The notes beneath the pieces are model-generated. The model was not told the DNA's origin, did not search any database, and saw only the letters and a program-made list of their open reading frames with translations. Shown piece by piece: positions 54,768 to 64,000 of a DNA stretch of 64,000 nucleotides (its first letter is position 1; every line of letters starts with the position of its first letter). The position numbers and the translations under genes were made by a program. The DNA is taken from the NCBI RefSeq assembly GCF_025643335.1, contig NZ_CP092489.1, positions 2,026,001-2,090,000 of the forward strand, read 5' to 3'. Source of the DNA: Endozoicomonas sp. Mp262 (GTDB lineage Bacteria; Pseudomonadota; Gammaproteobacteria; Pseudomonadales; Endozoicomonadaceae).

Positions 54768-57700
54768 ATGCTTAAATTCAAGGACTTTGCCAATACCCCC
54801 GAGTATCAGCAAGCAGACCCGGCGACCCGTCTGGAAATGCGTCGGGCTTATTTTGATACCCAGATCAGACCCCGGATTCCTGCCCGTTATGTAGACACCC
54901 AATGGCAGCAGTTTGACCAGGCTACCGGTGAGTTGGGTGATCCCACCCAGGGCTATTTTGGTGATACCCTTGATGCATTCCAACAGGGCTTTTATCGCGG
55001 TATAGGGGATCTGGCCAGTGGTGCGGATTATCTGGTGGGCGGTGATGGTGAGAATGCTGCGGCTGATTATTTACGGGGTGTTGCGGATGATCAACTGAAC
55101 CAAATGTCTCCCGAAGGCCGGGAGGCCATGCAGGGTTTTGGTATTGAAGAAAAGCCGGACAGTTTTTTCGGGTATGGCTTAAAAGACACCAGTAGCTGGC
55201 GTGGTTTTCGTTTGCAGTTGGCGGCAGCGGCAGGCTCTTTTCTCCCGTCCATAATCCCAGGTGGCGCTGTTGCCCGTGGCCTGAGTTGGGGAGCCAAGGG
55301 GAAGCGGGCTTTTGACCTGGCGGATAAAGCCAGGAAGATTGAAACCGTGGATGACGCCCGTCGTGTTAAAAAGCTCAATGATCGAATCAACCGGACAGCC
55401 TTTGCCACCGGCTATGGTGCTACCGGTGGAGCCATGATCGGTGGCGGTGCCGCTGAACAGACCAAACAGGTAGTTTTAAATTCCGGCTATGAAGACCTGA
55501 AAGACCTGCCCCGGTTTCAGGAACTGTATCGCCAGGAGTATGAATCTGCCGGTGGTGGTGACACCCGCGCCCCCTTTGAGCGGGCCAGGGAATTGTTAGC
55601 CGCTGAAGCGGCCAAGGAATCCTTTGCCCCGGCTGCCGGTGTGGGCGCCTTATCAATGGGCGTCGCTGGTCCGCTATTGGATAGGCTTGGCCGGGGACTG
55701 GGAGCCACTGGCCGGATCAGTAACGCAGGCAAAGGTGTTGTGGTTGAGGGTGCCCAGGAATTTACCGAAGGCGCAGGCCAGCAGGTAGCCAGCAACCTTG
55801 GCCAGCAAAGTATCGGTATGGAAGTGGATACCACCCAGGGCGCAATGGCCGAAGGTCTAACCGGTGCCATTGTGGGTGGTCCGGTGGGTGGTGTTGTGGG
55901 GGCCGTACCTACTCCCCAGGGACGACCGGACCAGGGGGATGTTCAACAAACCCTGAAGGATCTGCATAGCCAGCGCCAGACCTTGCAGGATCAAATGACC
56001 CGGCCAGATGCTGACAGGGCGATCCTCACCGGCTTACTGCGCAAGAATGCCATTGCCACTGCCCAGGCTGAATCCCTGGTTCGTGGCCGTCAGGAGATTC
56101 CATTAGGTAAGGCGGTGGATCTGCCGCCACAGGTCCCACCCCAAACCCCTCCGGGTTCTACCCATCAACCTCACACTGAAAGCACCCGCCAGCAACACCC
56201 GGACGATCCCCGCTATACCGGCAATGAAGAAACCGACCTGCAACTGTACGCCAGCCGTGCCAGCGCTTTGAATAAACTGCTGCACGGGCAGAAGTGGACA
56301 AAACAACAACGCCCCCTGAAGCGGCAACTCAAGGCACTGGTGAAACAGCGCAAGGAATTGGAAAAAAAGTCCCAGACACTGGCCGCCACACAGACTGATC
56401 CCTTTACCCCGGCAGATAGCCAGCCCCAGATAGAGGCCATCAGTAAGGCATTAAAGCAGGGAGACAGTGAAGCCGCCAGCCAGTTAATCACGGCACTGGC
56501 AAAACAGACCGGTCAGGAGCTGAAGCAGCTTGCCCGGCAACAGCCTGATCCTGAAGCCGCCACACAGGAACAATTTACTGACCGTGGCACCATAGATACC
56601 CCCCTGGATGAACTATCCTTGAGCGATGATGTGCCGCAGTTCAAGAGCGGTGCCAATGAGAATGGGGTGGTTGAACCACTGGGCGGGGAATTTGACCGTA
56701 CCGGTTTATCACCGATTCAGGTATGGGTGCGGAAAGATGGCCGTAAAGAGGTGATCAGTGGCCGTCATCGCCTTGACCTGGCACGGCGTAGTGGTGAGGA
56801 AACCATCCCGGCACAGTACCACTATGAGGCAGAAGGGTTCGACCGTGATCAGGCGGCGGTGCTCGATGCCATACTCAATATCAGGGAAGGGCAGGGGAAA
56901 GTAAGAGATTATGTGGGATTCATCCAGTCCACCGGACTCACCGAAGAAGAAGCAGACGCACAGGGAATACTGGCAAGAGCGACAGGCCGAAGGGCTTACA
57001 CCATCGCAACTCAGGGAGGTGATACGCTCATTGCCGCCCACGGAGCGGGTGAAATCACCGACGAAGCCGCCACACGAATAGCGCGGGCTGCACCTAAAAA
57101 TGAGGCATTGCAGGCCGTTGGCCTGAAAGCCCTTCAGGATGGCAAGACCATCACCCTGGCTGAAAACATGGTCAAGGCTGTTGGCACCATGACACAGGGG
57201 CAGCAGAGCGAGAGTGAGGGCGGCGACCTGTTTGGTTTTGATGACAGCGCCCTGAAAGAAGCGGAGAACCTTGCCCGTCAAGCAGCGGCAAAACAGGCAG
57301 CCATCCAGAAAACCCTGTCTGCCGTGCAGGGGGCTGCCAAGCGCCCGGATCTTGCTGCCAAAGAAGGGGTGGATGTAAAGAACCCGGCAGCGGTTAAGGC
57401 ACGGATTGCCGAGCTGAAAAAGGAAAAGCAGGCGTGGGAGAACTGGCACACTAACCCTGAACTGACCGCACAGTTGCGGGAGAGTCTGCCGGAGCCGGAA
57501 GCCAAACCAGAACTGGAGCTAAATAGCCCTTCAGAAAAAGAACTGGCCGCACAGGAGAAAGCCCGCCAGCAAACCGAAAGCCGTGAACAGACAGAGAAAA
57601 AGGCACAGGAAAATAAAGCGAAAGCGGACAGTGAGGCCAAGGACTTTGAACTGGGTATTCAGGGCAGTGGGCAGGATGTGTCGGCAAAGCAGTCTGACCT

Positions 57701-60700
57701 TTTGACTGAACAACCAGCCACAACCCGCACCGAAAAACAAGGTAAAAAAAATCAGGAAAAAACCGCGCAGAAAAATCCTGAAAAAAATGAAGAAAAAAAA
57801 TCAGGAAAAAAAGCGCCGGAAAAAACCGGGAAAAAATCCGCAGAGAAACCCGCAGAAAAAATTGAGGACTTTGGCGAAAAAATCGGCGGTGCCCGCAAGG
57901 ATGTCTGGGGTGGGTTCCGTGATGCCCTGGTAGATGATCTTGACCTGTCCATCCTGCCCCTGAGTAAAACCTTTCCGCAACCGGATTACGTCAAGCTGGC
58001 AGAAGCGGGGGTTGACCGTGAGGTGCTGGGATTGATTGCGGCTATCCGTGCGGAGATTCCTGCCAATAAACCCCGGCGATCATACCGGTTGGAGCAGTGG
58101 GCCACTAACGTAAAGGCTGCCCGTGAACTGGCACGGATGATGATTGATGGTGAGCGCACGGCAGCGCAGATGCGTGAGTTGATGAGAACAACCGAGTTCA
58201 GGGGGTTCAGGCCTATTGCCGATATTGGCCCGGTACTGGCGCAGGTTGAGCCTGCCGACCTGAAAAAAGCCGGTCACTATCGTATCCGCAGTGGTCATTT
58301 CAATGTATTCAATGGCAAAAGCTACCCTGGTGGCAAGACCTTCTGGTTCCTGGCAACGGATACTCGCCGCGTTATTGACGGGACGAGTGGTGAGACACTG
58401 GCCGCAGTGCAAGCCAAGGCGGTGGACTATATCAATCAGCGGCTGGCGGATGAGTCAGGTAGTAGCGGTGGCCGGAAAACCACCTTTGGGGTATTCCAGA
58501 ACAGGCAAAGCAAGCAGTACTGGGTTGGTAAAAAAATCGCTGCCGGTAAATATATCAAACTGAAAACCGGCTTTGACAAGGTGGCCGATGCCCGTGCTTT
58601 TCTCAAAGAAAACCAGCAGTGGCTTGAGGATGAGCTGAAGAAACGCAAGGAAATACCGGCCCATCGCCGTGAAACCAATCATGCCCGTAAAGGCCGTGAC
58701 TACCGCAAGGGTAAGGATGTCACCCCGGAGGACTTTGGTAAGGCCTTTGGTTTCCGTGGGGTCGAGTTCGGTAACTGGGTGGAACAGCATAAGCGCCAGA
58801 CGGACTTGAATGAGGCCTATGATGCCCTGCATGACCTGGCGGAATTGCTCGGTATTCCCACACAGGGGATCTCCCTGAATGGTGAGCTGGGGCTGGCCTT
58901 TGGTGCCCGTGGCCGAAAAGGGGCAAAAGCCCATTATGAGCCGGATTATGTGGTCATCAACCTGACCAAGAAGAGCGGCCCCGGTTCCCTCGCCCATGAA
59001 TGGTGGCACGCCCTCGACAACTACTTTGCCCGCAGCCGGGGTGATAAGCATGAGTTTATCAGCCGTAACATTCGCAAGTCTGTGTATGACAAGGCGCAGG
59101 GTGAATGGCGAAAGGATACCCATGTCCGTGATGAGGTGGAGTCTGCATTTCAGGCAGTGGTAGAGGCGATCCGCGCAACCGGCCTGCCAAAACGGTCAAA
59201 GGCACTCGATGGTTTACGTACAAAAGATTACTGGTCAACGATGGTTGAGATGACCGCCCGCACCTTTGAAACCTTTGTTATTGACCGGCTGGCGGTCAGT
59301 GGTTTTGAGAATGACTATCTGGCAAATGTGTCCAGTGTCGATGCCTTCAGTGCTGCCGGGGTGGACTACCCCTACCTGCTGGCCGCAGAAGAAAAAGCCG
59401 TTCACGATGCCTTTGAAAAGCTGTTTAAAACCATTAAGCACCGCAAGACCGACAAAGGCACCCAGCTTTACCGCTACCGTGATAATCCCGCCAAGGGCAT
59501 GAAACGCGGGCCGTTGTCATTAAAACTGGCTCCCCTGGAAAAGCAACTCGGTTTCCCCGTCACGGTGTTACAAAGTGAAACAGAGTTACCCACAGACGAC
59601 TACCGTAGTGTGGTACGTGATGGCGCACAGGGACGGGTGCGGGGGCTTTTCAGTCATGGCCGTGCCTATGTGATTGCTGACAACCTGGACAGTGTGCGGG
59701 ATGCGGTACAGACGGTGCTCCATGAAGTGGTGGGTCATGCCGGTGTCCGGCAGGTGGCCGGTAAGCGGCTGGACACGGTGCTGGATCAGCTTTACCGGGA
59801 TATGTCGGACGGCCTGAAGAAAACCCTGCAAACCCGTTATGCCAGGCAGTTACAGGGCAAAAGTGACGCACAGGCTAACCGGATTATCGCGGAAGAATAT
59901 GTGGCCCATCTTGCCGAGCGGAACCCGAAAAACCGGTGGGTGCAGAAAGTGATATCGGTGATTCGCAACGCCTTGCGGCGGTTATTCCCGAACATGGAGT
60001 GGCGGCCTGAAGATGTGGTTGAACTGCTGGCAAGTTCCCGTCGTGCATTAAGGAATAACGGTAAAGAGTCCACAGAGCGTGGACAAAGGTACAGTGATAG
60101 CCATAAGGCGGATACCTTTTATTCTGCCGTGGAACGGGGAGCGGCAGCGGTGAAGTCGGAGCGGTTGCCTGCCCAGAGCTGGCTGAATGCTATTAAAAAA
60201 TACCCCAATATCACCGATGAGGAAATCCAGTGGCTGGGGCTGGATATCTGGCTGGACAGCAAAAAGGGGCAAAAACTGGATAAACGGCAGGTGCTTCAGT
60301 TTATCCGTGATAACAAGATTGAGATAGAGGAAGTGCGGCTGGATAGTTATGAGCCATCGCAGGACGAAATTGATGAGCGGATGGATTGGAGGGAGAGAGA
60401 TTTTATTGAAGCCCGATTAAGTGATTATAACAGCGGCTATTATACCGAGGACATTGAAGACCTGCTCAATGATGCCCGTGATAAATACTGGGATGCTGAA
60501 TACGACTATTACAAAGAAGACCTGACCAGCCGTTATCACAGTGATGATCTTGAGCCTGATGAGGCCGAGGCCATTCTGGATGAGGACGGTGGGCTGGATG
60601 CGGGGGGGATCGAAACCCGTGCAGAGTACCTGGCGAATAATATTCTGGAAGGGGTATCGTCCCGAGAGCTAATAGATAACTACATAGACAAGTCCGATCT

Positions 60701-63700
60701 GGAGGAAGCCGCAGAAGCCGTTTATCGGGATAGTGGCATTTATGATGAAGACCGGGATGATCTTGACCGGGAAATAGAAGAACAAAGCGAAACCAAATAC
60801 CGTGAGTACGCCACTGAGGGCGGCGATGAGTATACCGAACTGCTGCTGACCCTGCCGGATAACCAGATTTGGGTACGGCGGGCAGTGGAGGCTACGCACC
60901 GGATTGATGAAAAAGAATTAAACGCCTTAAAACAGGGTGATATTCCCGCAGGTATTTCTATCAAAAGACACGATAACCTTTCCTACCTGTATGACAATAA
61001 AACCATGTGGCAGCCTTTCAGAAATTACAAATCAGGGATTCAGGAGCCGATAGGATCAATGGTGGATTCAAGGCAAGCCGTCATAGATGACCTGATTGAA
61101 CAGGCAGAAGCCCCGGCACTACACCCGTTACCTTCCCATAATAATTTCCACTGGAGTGAGGGTAATGTTCTTGCCCATGTCCGTTTCCAGACGTTTATGG
61201 ATACCGAGAATAACAAGGTACTGCTGATTGATGAGGTGCAAAGCGACTGGCACCAGCAGGGGCGGGAGAAGGGCTATAGTGATCCTTATCGGGATGCGGA
61301 AGATGATAAGCTACGACTAACGATTAAAGAATTAAACTCAGACCTTGCTGCTATCAAGGCTCAGAAAGTGAACGTAGAGTCAGAAATAGAGCAAGCAGAA
61401 AAATCTGCTGTTGAGGCTTATCAGGCATGGCTGAAAAAGAACCAAGGCTATGATGTTGATTCACAAGTATCCAGGTTAAATAAACTGAAAGACAAAATGA
61501 TGCACGACTCCCGGCAGCGTTATAATAAGTTATACGAAGCTGAGAATAACCTGATCATAGAAATAAAAAATCACAGAAAGAAAGTCCAAGCCTACAACAA
61601 CGCCGAACCCAACGCCCCCCTGAAACAAAACTGGCCGAACCTGGTTATGAAGCGGATGCTGCGCCATGCGGCGGAGAATGGTTTTGACAGGGTGGCGTGG
61701 ACCACGGGGAATCAGCAAGCCCGTCGCTATGGGAATGAAGAAACCCGGCATCTGAAAACAATAAAGGTCAGACCCGCTTACATTAGCAGAGGGGATGGTG
61801 GCGGTTTCGCTTCCGGGAAGGTTCAGCTTGATATACAGACTTACGATGGTAGCAAGCTGACAGTCCATTCATCCCCTTCATTGCTGGAAGATCATATCGG
61901 GACACGTCTGGCTAACGAGGTGCGGGTACAACTGGATAAGATAAAGGCAGGGCTGGATAAACAGTTTGATAATTATCAGGTGGTAGAGTCTGGAGAAAGT
62001 TATCAGGTGAGGAAACCTGACCAGACGCTTTGGCCAGAGCGCAACGGCTCCATTCGACAGTTTCCCTCAGAGGCTGCGGCCAAAGAAGCCATTTATGACC
62101 GGATTTTCAGTATAAAAGCGAGAGACGATGCCGCGTTTGAATTAGACAACCTGGATGAAATGGTCGGCGGCGATCAGGGCATGATTGCCTTCTACGACAA
62201 CCGGCTGGTGAATTTCATCAAGAAGTACACCAAAAAATGGGGCGGCAAGGTGGGCAAGGTGACACTGGCAACCGGCGAGGGTGAGCAGGATTTCTGGTCA
62301 GTGCCGGTGACGGATAAGATGAAAGAATCCGTACTGAAAGATGGCCAGCCGTTGTTTGCCTTGCGGAAGAATAAGCGCAGGGTAAAGCGATCTAACCATA
62401 AGAGTAGTACTGCTTCATCTGCAATAAATAATCCACAGCGAGGGTTTCAGCAGCGCTTGAGAAGTATGCTGAACTCGAAGAGCGCAAGAATGCGTCCGAT
62501 TAAGGTTGTTAATACGCCAAAACAGTTGATTGGTATTGGCGCAAAAGATCACTCACTCACTCTTGCCAGAAGAGTTATAACCAAGTCAACGAAAACAAGT
62601 CACTCTGTCCCGATGAGTGTTATTGAGCGACTGCCTGAATTGCTAAATGACCCTGAACTGATTTTTAAAGGCAGTAAGGATGATAGTTATGCGGTCGTTA
62701 TAAAGGCGTGGGAAGGTGATAAGCCGGTTATGGTTGCTGTCAATATAAAGGACGGTACGATTGATAGTATTCATGGCAGAACCCCTGAACAGTATCAACA
62801 GTATTATAAGAATGGTGATCTTCGGTACTACAAAAACAACGAAAGCCTGAAGCTGATGGGAAAAAGTGAATCGAGTCTCGACTACTCACTATATGCCCTG
62901 ATTCAATATCAAGGTGGGGAGCGGCAGCCTAGAGACTCAGATTCACGGGTCAGATTAGTCAATGCCAAAACCCTTGTCAAACAACCCACAGACCAGAAAG
63001 ACAGTGGTTCTGATACCCGCTACGCCCTGAAAAAAGACCTGCCCGATGAGGTGGAAAAAGTCATTAATGATATCCACGGGGGTATCGGCAAGCGCCGGGG
63101 CTGGAAGCAGCGGGTGAAGGACTGGCTGAAGGAACACCCTGAGATCAGCACAGCCGAAGGCCGGTATCAAGGGACGCTCGATACTTTCCATTCCATCGCT
63201 GAAATGGAGCGGGACAGTAATGACGGCAAGTTGCTCGAAGGGGCACACTCGGCTTACAAGGCTGCCCTGCGTACCCGCAACCGCGAAGGGGTGATGGCGG
63301 CCTTAATGGGCAAGGGGACACCTGAGTTAAAGAGTGGCAGTGTCGTGTTCCGTGAGGGCAGCAAGGGCTTTCTTGAGGTACTGGAACCCCTGGCGGAACA
63401 GGGAGAACTGGAACTGTGGGAAGTCTGGGCAGCCAGTAAGCGGGCGATGCGGTTGCTGGCGGAAGGCCGGGAGAACCTGTATACCCCGGAGCGGATTAAA
63501 ACGGTGCAGGCTTATGTTAGCTCGATGCCGTCAATGGCAAAACGCTTTCAGCAAGTCTTTGATGATTACCAGACCTTCAACAGCCAGATCCTTGATTTTG
63601 CAGAACAGGCCGGGTTGATTGATCCTGAGTCCCGCAAGCTGTGGGATAAGGGCGATTATATCCCGTTCCATCGGGTGCATGAGGTGTCTGGGGAAGCCGG

Positions 63701-64000
63701 GGAGCAATCCAGTGTCTTCCGTCGCAAAGGGTTGTCCGGGCAGAAGTCCGGTATCAAGCAATTATCCGGCGGTGTGGAAAAGATCAGCCCCCTGGAGGCC
63801 ATGTACCGCAATACCGAAGCCCTGATTGATGCCAGCTTTAAAAACATAGCCATGCAGCGCATTGCCGATCTCGGTGAGCAAACCGGGGCAATGGAGAAAG
63901 CGAAGGGGGGTATCCGGCTGACGGCGGAGGATGTGAAAGCCCGCCTTGCCTCGATGGATGTGGATACCAGCAAGCTGACCCCTGAGCAGTTAAAACGCTG
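54768..64000 (+). CDS. Giant phage polyvalent protein, 3' end beyond the window
   Basis: The frame opens at the ATG at 54768 and is still open at the last base: more than 3,077 residues. Order of parts: N-terminal 380 residues with hydrophobic Gly/Ala segments (about 147, 295, 358-383); a ParB-like region with ISGRHRLDLAR (about 630-800); a Lys/Glu-rich linker (about 990-1040); an LPD1-like domain with zincin motif HEWWH (1410-1414); a second His-Glu motif HEVVGH (1652-1657); a block with DEVQSDWHQQGREKGY (about 2155); a MuF-C-like or BECR-fold region (about 2578-2740); and an LPD38-like end from about 2748. Such proteins enter the host with phage DNA and counter host defence. Domain names are from recall of family patterns. 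Confidence 0.85.
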   Translation, partial: MLKFKDFANTPEYQQADPATRLEMRRAYFDTQIRPRIPARYVDTQWQQFDQATGELGDPTQGYFGDTLDAFQQGFYRGIGDLASGADYLVGGDGENAAADYLRGVADDQLNQMSPEGREAMQGFGIEEKPDSFFGYGLKDTSSWRGFRLQLAAAAGSFLPSIIPGGAVARGLSWGAKGKRAFDLADKARKIETVDDARRVKKLNDRINRTAFATGYGATGGAMIGGGAAEQTKQVVLNSGYEDLKDLPRFQELYRQEYESAGGGDTRAPFERARELLAAEAAKESFAPAAGVGALSMGVAGPLLDRLGRGLGATGRISNAGKGVVVEGAQEFTEGAGQQVASNLGQQSIGMEVDTTQGAMAEGLTGAIVGGPVGGVVGAVPTPQGRPDQGDVQQTLKDLHSQRQTLQDQMTRPDADRAILTGLLRKNAIATAQAESLVRGRQEIPLGKAVDLPPQVPPQTPPGSTHQPHTESTRQQHPDDPRYTGNEETDLQLYASRASALNKLLHGQKWTKQQRPLKRQLKALVKQRKELEKKSQTLAATQTDPFTPADSQPQIEAISKALKQGDSEAASQLITALAKQTGQELKQLARQQPDPEAATQEQFTDRGTIDTPLDELSLSDDVPQFKSGANENGVVEPLGGEFDRTGLSPIQVWVRKDGRKEVISGRHRLDLARRSGEETIPAQYHYEAEGFDRDQAAVLDAILNIREGQGKVRDYVGFIQSTGLTEEEADAQGILARATGRRAYTIATQGGDTLIAAHGAGEITDEAATRIARAAPKNEALQAVGLKALQDGKTITLAENMVKAVGTMTQGQQSESEGGDLFGFDDSALKEAENLARQAAAKQAAIQKTLSAVQGAAKRPDLAAKEGVDVKNPAAVKARIAELKKEKQAWENWHTNPELTAQLRESLPEPEAKPELELNSPSEKELAAQEKARQQTESREQTEKKAQENKAKADSEAKDFELGIQGSGQDVSAKQSDLLTEQPATTRTEKQGKKNQEKTAQKNPEKNEEKKSGKKAPEKTGKKSAEKPAEKIEDFGEKIGGARKDVWGGFRDALVDDLDLSILPLSKTFPQPDYVKLAEAGVDREVLGLIAAIRAEIPANKPRRSYRLEQWATNVKAARELARMMIDGERTAAQMRELMRTTEFRGFRPIADIGPVLAQVEPADLKKAGHYRIRSGHFNVFNGKSYPGGKTFWFLATDTRRVIDGTSGETLAAVQAKAVDYINQRLADESGSSGGRKTTFGVFQNRQSKQYWVGKKIAAGKYIKLKTGFDKVADARAFLKENQQWLEDELKKRKEIPAHRRETNHARKGRDYRKGKDVTPEDFGKAFGFRGVEFGNWVEQHKRQTDLNEAYDALHDLAELLGIPTQGISLNGELGLAFGARGRKGAKAHYEPDYVVINLTKKSGPGSLAHEWWHALDNYFARSRGDKHEFISRNIRKSVYDKAQGEWRKDTHVRDEVESAFQAVVEAIRATGLPKRSKALDGLRTKDYWSTMVEMTARTFETFVIDRLAVSGFENDYLANVSSVDAFSAAGVDYPYLLAAEEKAVHDAFEKLFKTIKHRKTDKGTQLYRYRDNPAKGMKRGPLSLKLAPLEKQLGFPVTVLQSETELPTDDYRSVVRDGAQGRVRGLFSHGRAYVIADNLDSVRDAVQTVLHEVVGHAGVRQVAGKRLDTVLDQLYRDMSDGLKKTLQTRYARQLQGKSDAQANRIIAEEYVAHLAERNPKNRWVQKVISVIRNALRRLFPNMEWRPEDVVELLASSRRALRNNGKESTERGQRYSDSHKADTFYSAVERGAAAVKSERLPAQSWLNAIKKYPNITDEEIQWLGLDIWLDSKKGQKLDKRQVLQFIRDNKIEIEEVRLDSYEPSQDEIDERMDWRERDFIEARLSDYNSGYYTEDIEDLLNDARDKYWDAEYDYYKEDLTSRYHSDDLEPDEAEAILDEDGGLDAGGIETRAEYLANNILEGVSSRELIDNYIDKSDLEEAAEAVYRDSGIYDEDRDDLDREIEEQSETKYREYATEGGDEYTELLLTLPDNQIWVRRAVEATHRIDEKELNALKQGDIPAGISIKRHDNLSYLYDNKTMWQPFRNYKSGIQEPIGSMVDSRQAVIDDLIEQAEAPALHPLPSHNNFHWSEGNVLAHVRFQTFMDTENNKVLLIDEVQSDWHQQGREKGYSDPYRDAEDDKLRLTIKELNSDLAAIKAQKVNVESEIEQAEKSAVEAYQAWLKKNQGYDVDSQVSRLNKLKDKMMHDSRQRYNKLYEAENNLIIEIKNHRKKVQAYNNAEPNAPLKQNWPNLVMKRMLRHAAENGFDRVAWTTGNQQARRYGNEETRHLKTIKVRPAYISRGDGGGFASGKVQLDIQTYDGSKLTVHSSPSLLEDHIGTRLANEVRVQLDKIKAGLDKQFDNYQVVESGESYQVRKPDQTLWPERNGSIRQFPSEAAAKEAIYDRIFSIKARDDAAFELDNLDEMVGGDQGMIAFYDNRLVNFIKKYTKKWGGKVGKVTLATGEGEQDFWSVPVTDKMKESVLKDGQPLFALRKNKRRVKRSNHKSSTASSAINNPQRGFQQRLRSMLNSKSARMRPIKVVNTPKQLIGIGAKDHSLTLARRVITKSTKTSHSVPMSVIERLPELLNDPELIFKGSKDDSYAVVIKAWEGDKPVMVAVNIKDGTIDSIHGRTPEQYQQYYKNGDLRYYKNNESLKLMGKSESSLDYSLYALIQYQGGERQPRDSDSRVRLVNAKTLVKQPTDQKDSGSDTRYALKKDLPDEVEKVINDIHGGIGKRRGWKQRVKDWLKEHPEISTAEGRYQGTLDTFHSIAEMERDSNDGKLLEGAHSAYKAALRTRNREGVMAALMGKGTPELKSGSVVFREGSKGFLEVLEPLAEQGELELWEVWAASKRAMRLLAEGRENLYTPERIKTVQAYVSSMPSMAKRFQQVFDDYQTFNSQILDFAEQAGLIDPESRKLWDKGDYIPFHRVHEVSGEAGEQSSVFRRKGLSGQKSGIKQLSGGVEKISPLEAMYRNTEALIDASFKNIAMQRIADLGEQTGAMEKAKGGIRLTAEDVKARLASMDVDTSKLTPEQLKR

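Noticed and set aside
57740..57880. Frameshift-prone A-rich stretch in the giant gene
   Set aside because: The runs of A code for a Lys/Glu-rich linker in the correct frame, and the frame is continuous on both sides; no sign of a shift.

Overview
The window is a piece of a gammaproteobacterial chromosome (about 15 kb) followed by at least 49 kb of an integrated temperate phage that runs off the right edge. The host genes (gltB-gltD, fetAB, hemE, and on the other strand dusB-fis-purH-purD) have Pseudomonas/Oceanospirillales-type order: gltBD next to hemE, and dusB-fis upstream of purHD. The copy number of one insertion sequence (three copies in 64 kb) suggests an IS-rich marine or symbiotic lineage such as an Endozoicomonas relative. 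That species guess is inference only.

Host part (1-14871): the 3' three quarters of gltB, then gltD; a FetAB-type ABC exporter; an HNH endonuclease gene cut in two by an ISKra4-family element (6764-8369, 8-bp target duplication); hemE; a 170-bp cluster of dispersed palindromic repeats; then purD, purH, fis and dusB on the minus strand.

Phage early part (15234-27206): a tyrosine integrase and excisionase beside dusB, then a leftward operon with an antirepressor-like protein, SSB, RecT and a RecE-like exonuclease. A CI-type repressor and a divergent Cro-like protein form the switch. The repressor has lost the catalytic Ser and Lys of the S24 self-cleavage domain. The rightward operon has O-like and P-like replication genes, a DUF1367 protein, a Ref-like HNH nuclease and small unknown genes. 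At its end lie two small genes bounded by three attC-like sites. The 7-bp core at the start of each of these two units is the exact reverse complement of the 7-bp inverse core at its end, which is the hallmark of integron gene cassettes, yet no integron integrase is present in the window.

Phage late part (27371-64000): terminator, M15 endolysin, 3TM holin, XhlA-like protein, small and large terminase, a decayed cytosine methyltransferase split by a second IS copy, portal, scaffold, major capsid protein, head-tail connectors, tail fibre, nozzle-like protein and tail genes (the last cut by a third IS copy), a GNAT acetyltransferase, internal virion proteins, and a giant polyvalent protein of more than 3,077 residues that continues past the window end. 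Between the structural genes sit many likely morons: a HigBA-like pair, an antitoxin with a truncated toxin, a DinJ-YafQ pair, three related coiled-coil genes, and a pair of small antisense membrane-protein genes. The late order (terminase-portal-scaffold-capsid-connectors-short tail-giant injected protein) and the lack of tail-tube, tape-measure and sheath genes point to a podovirus.

All three IS copies are 1606 bp with intact target duplications, and each splits a reading frame that is restored exactly when the IS and one duplication are removed. Because one of the broken genes is a tail gene, this prophage is probably defective or recently inactivated.
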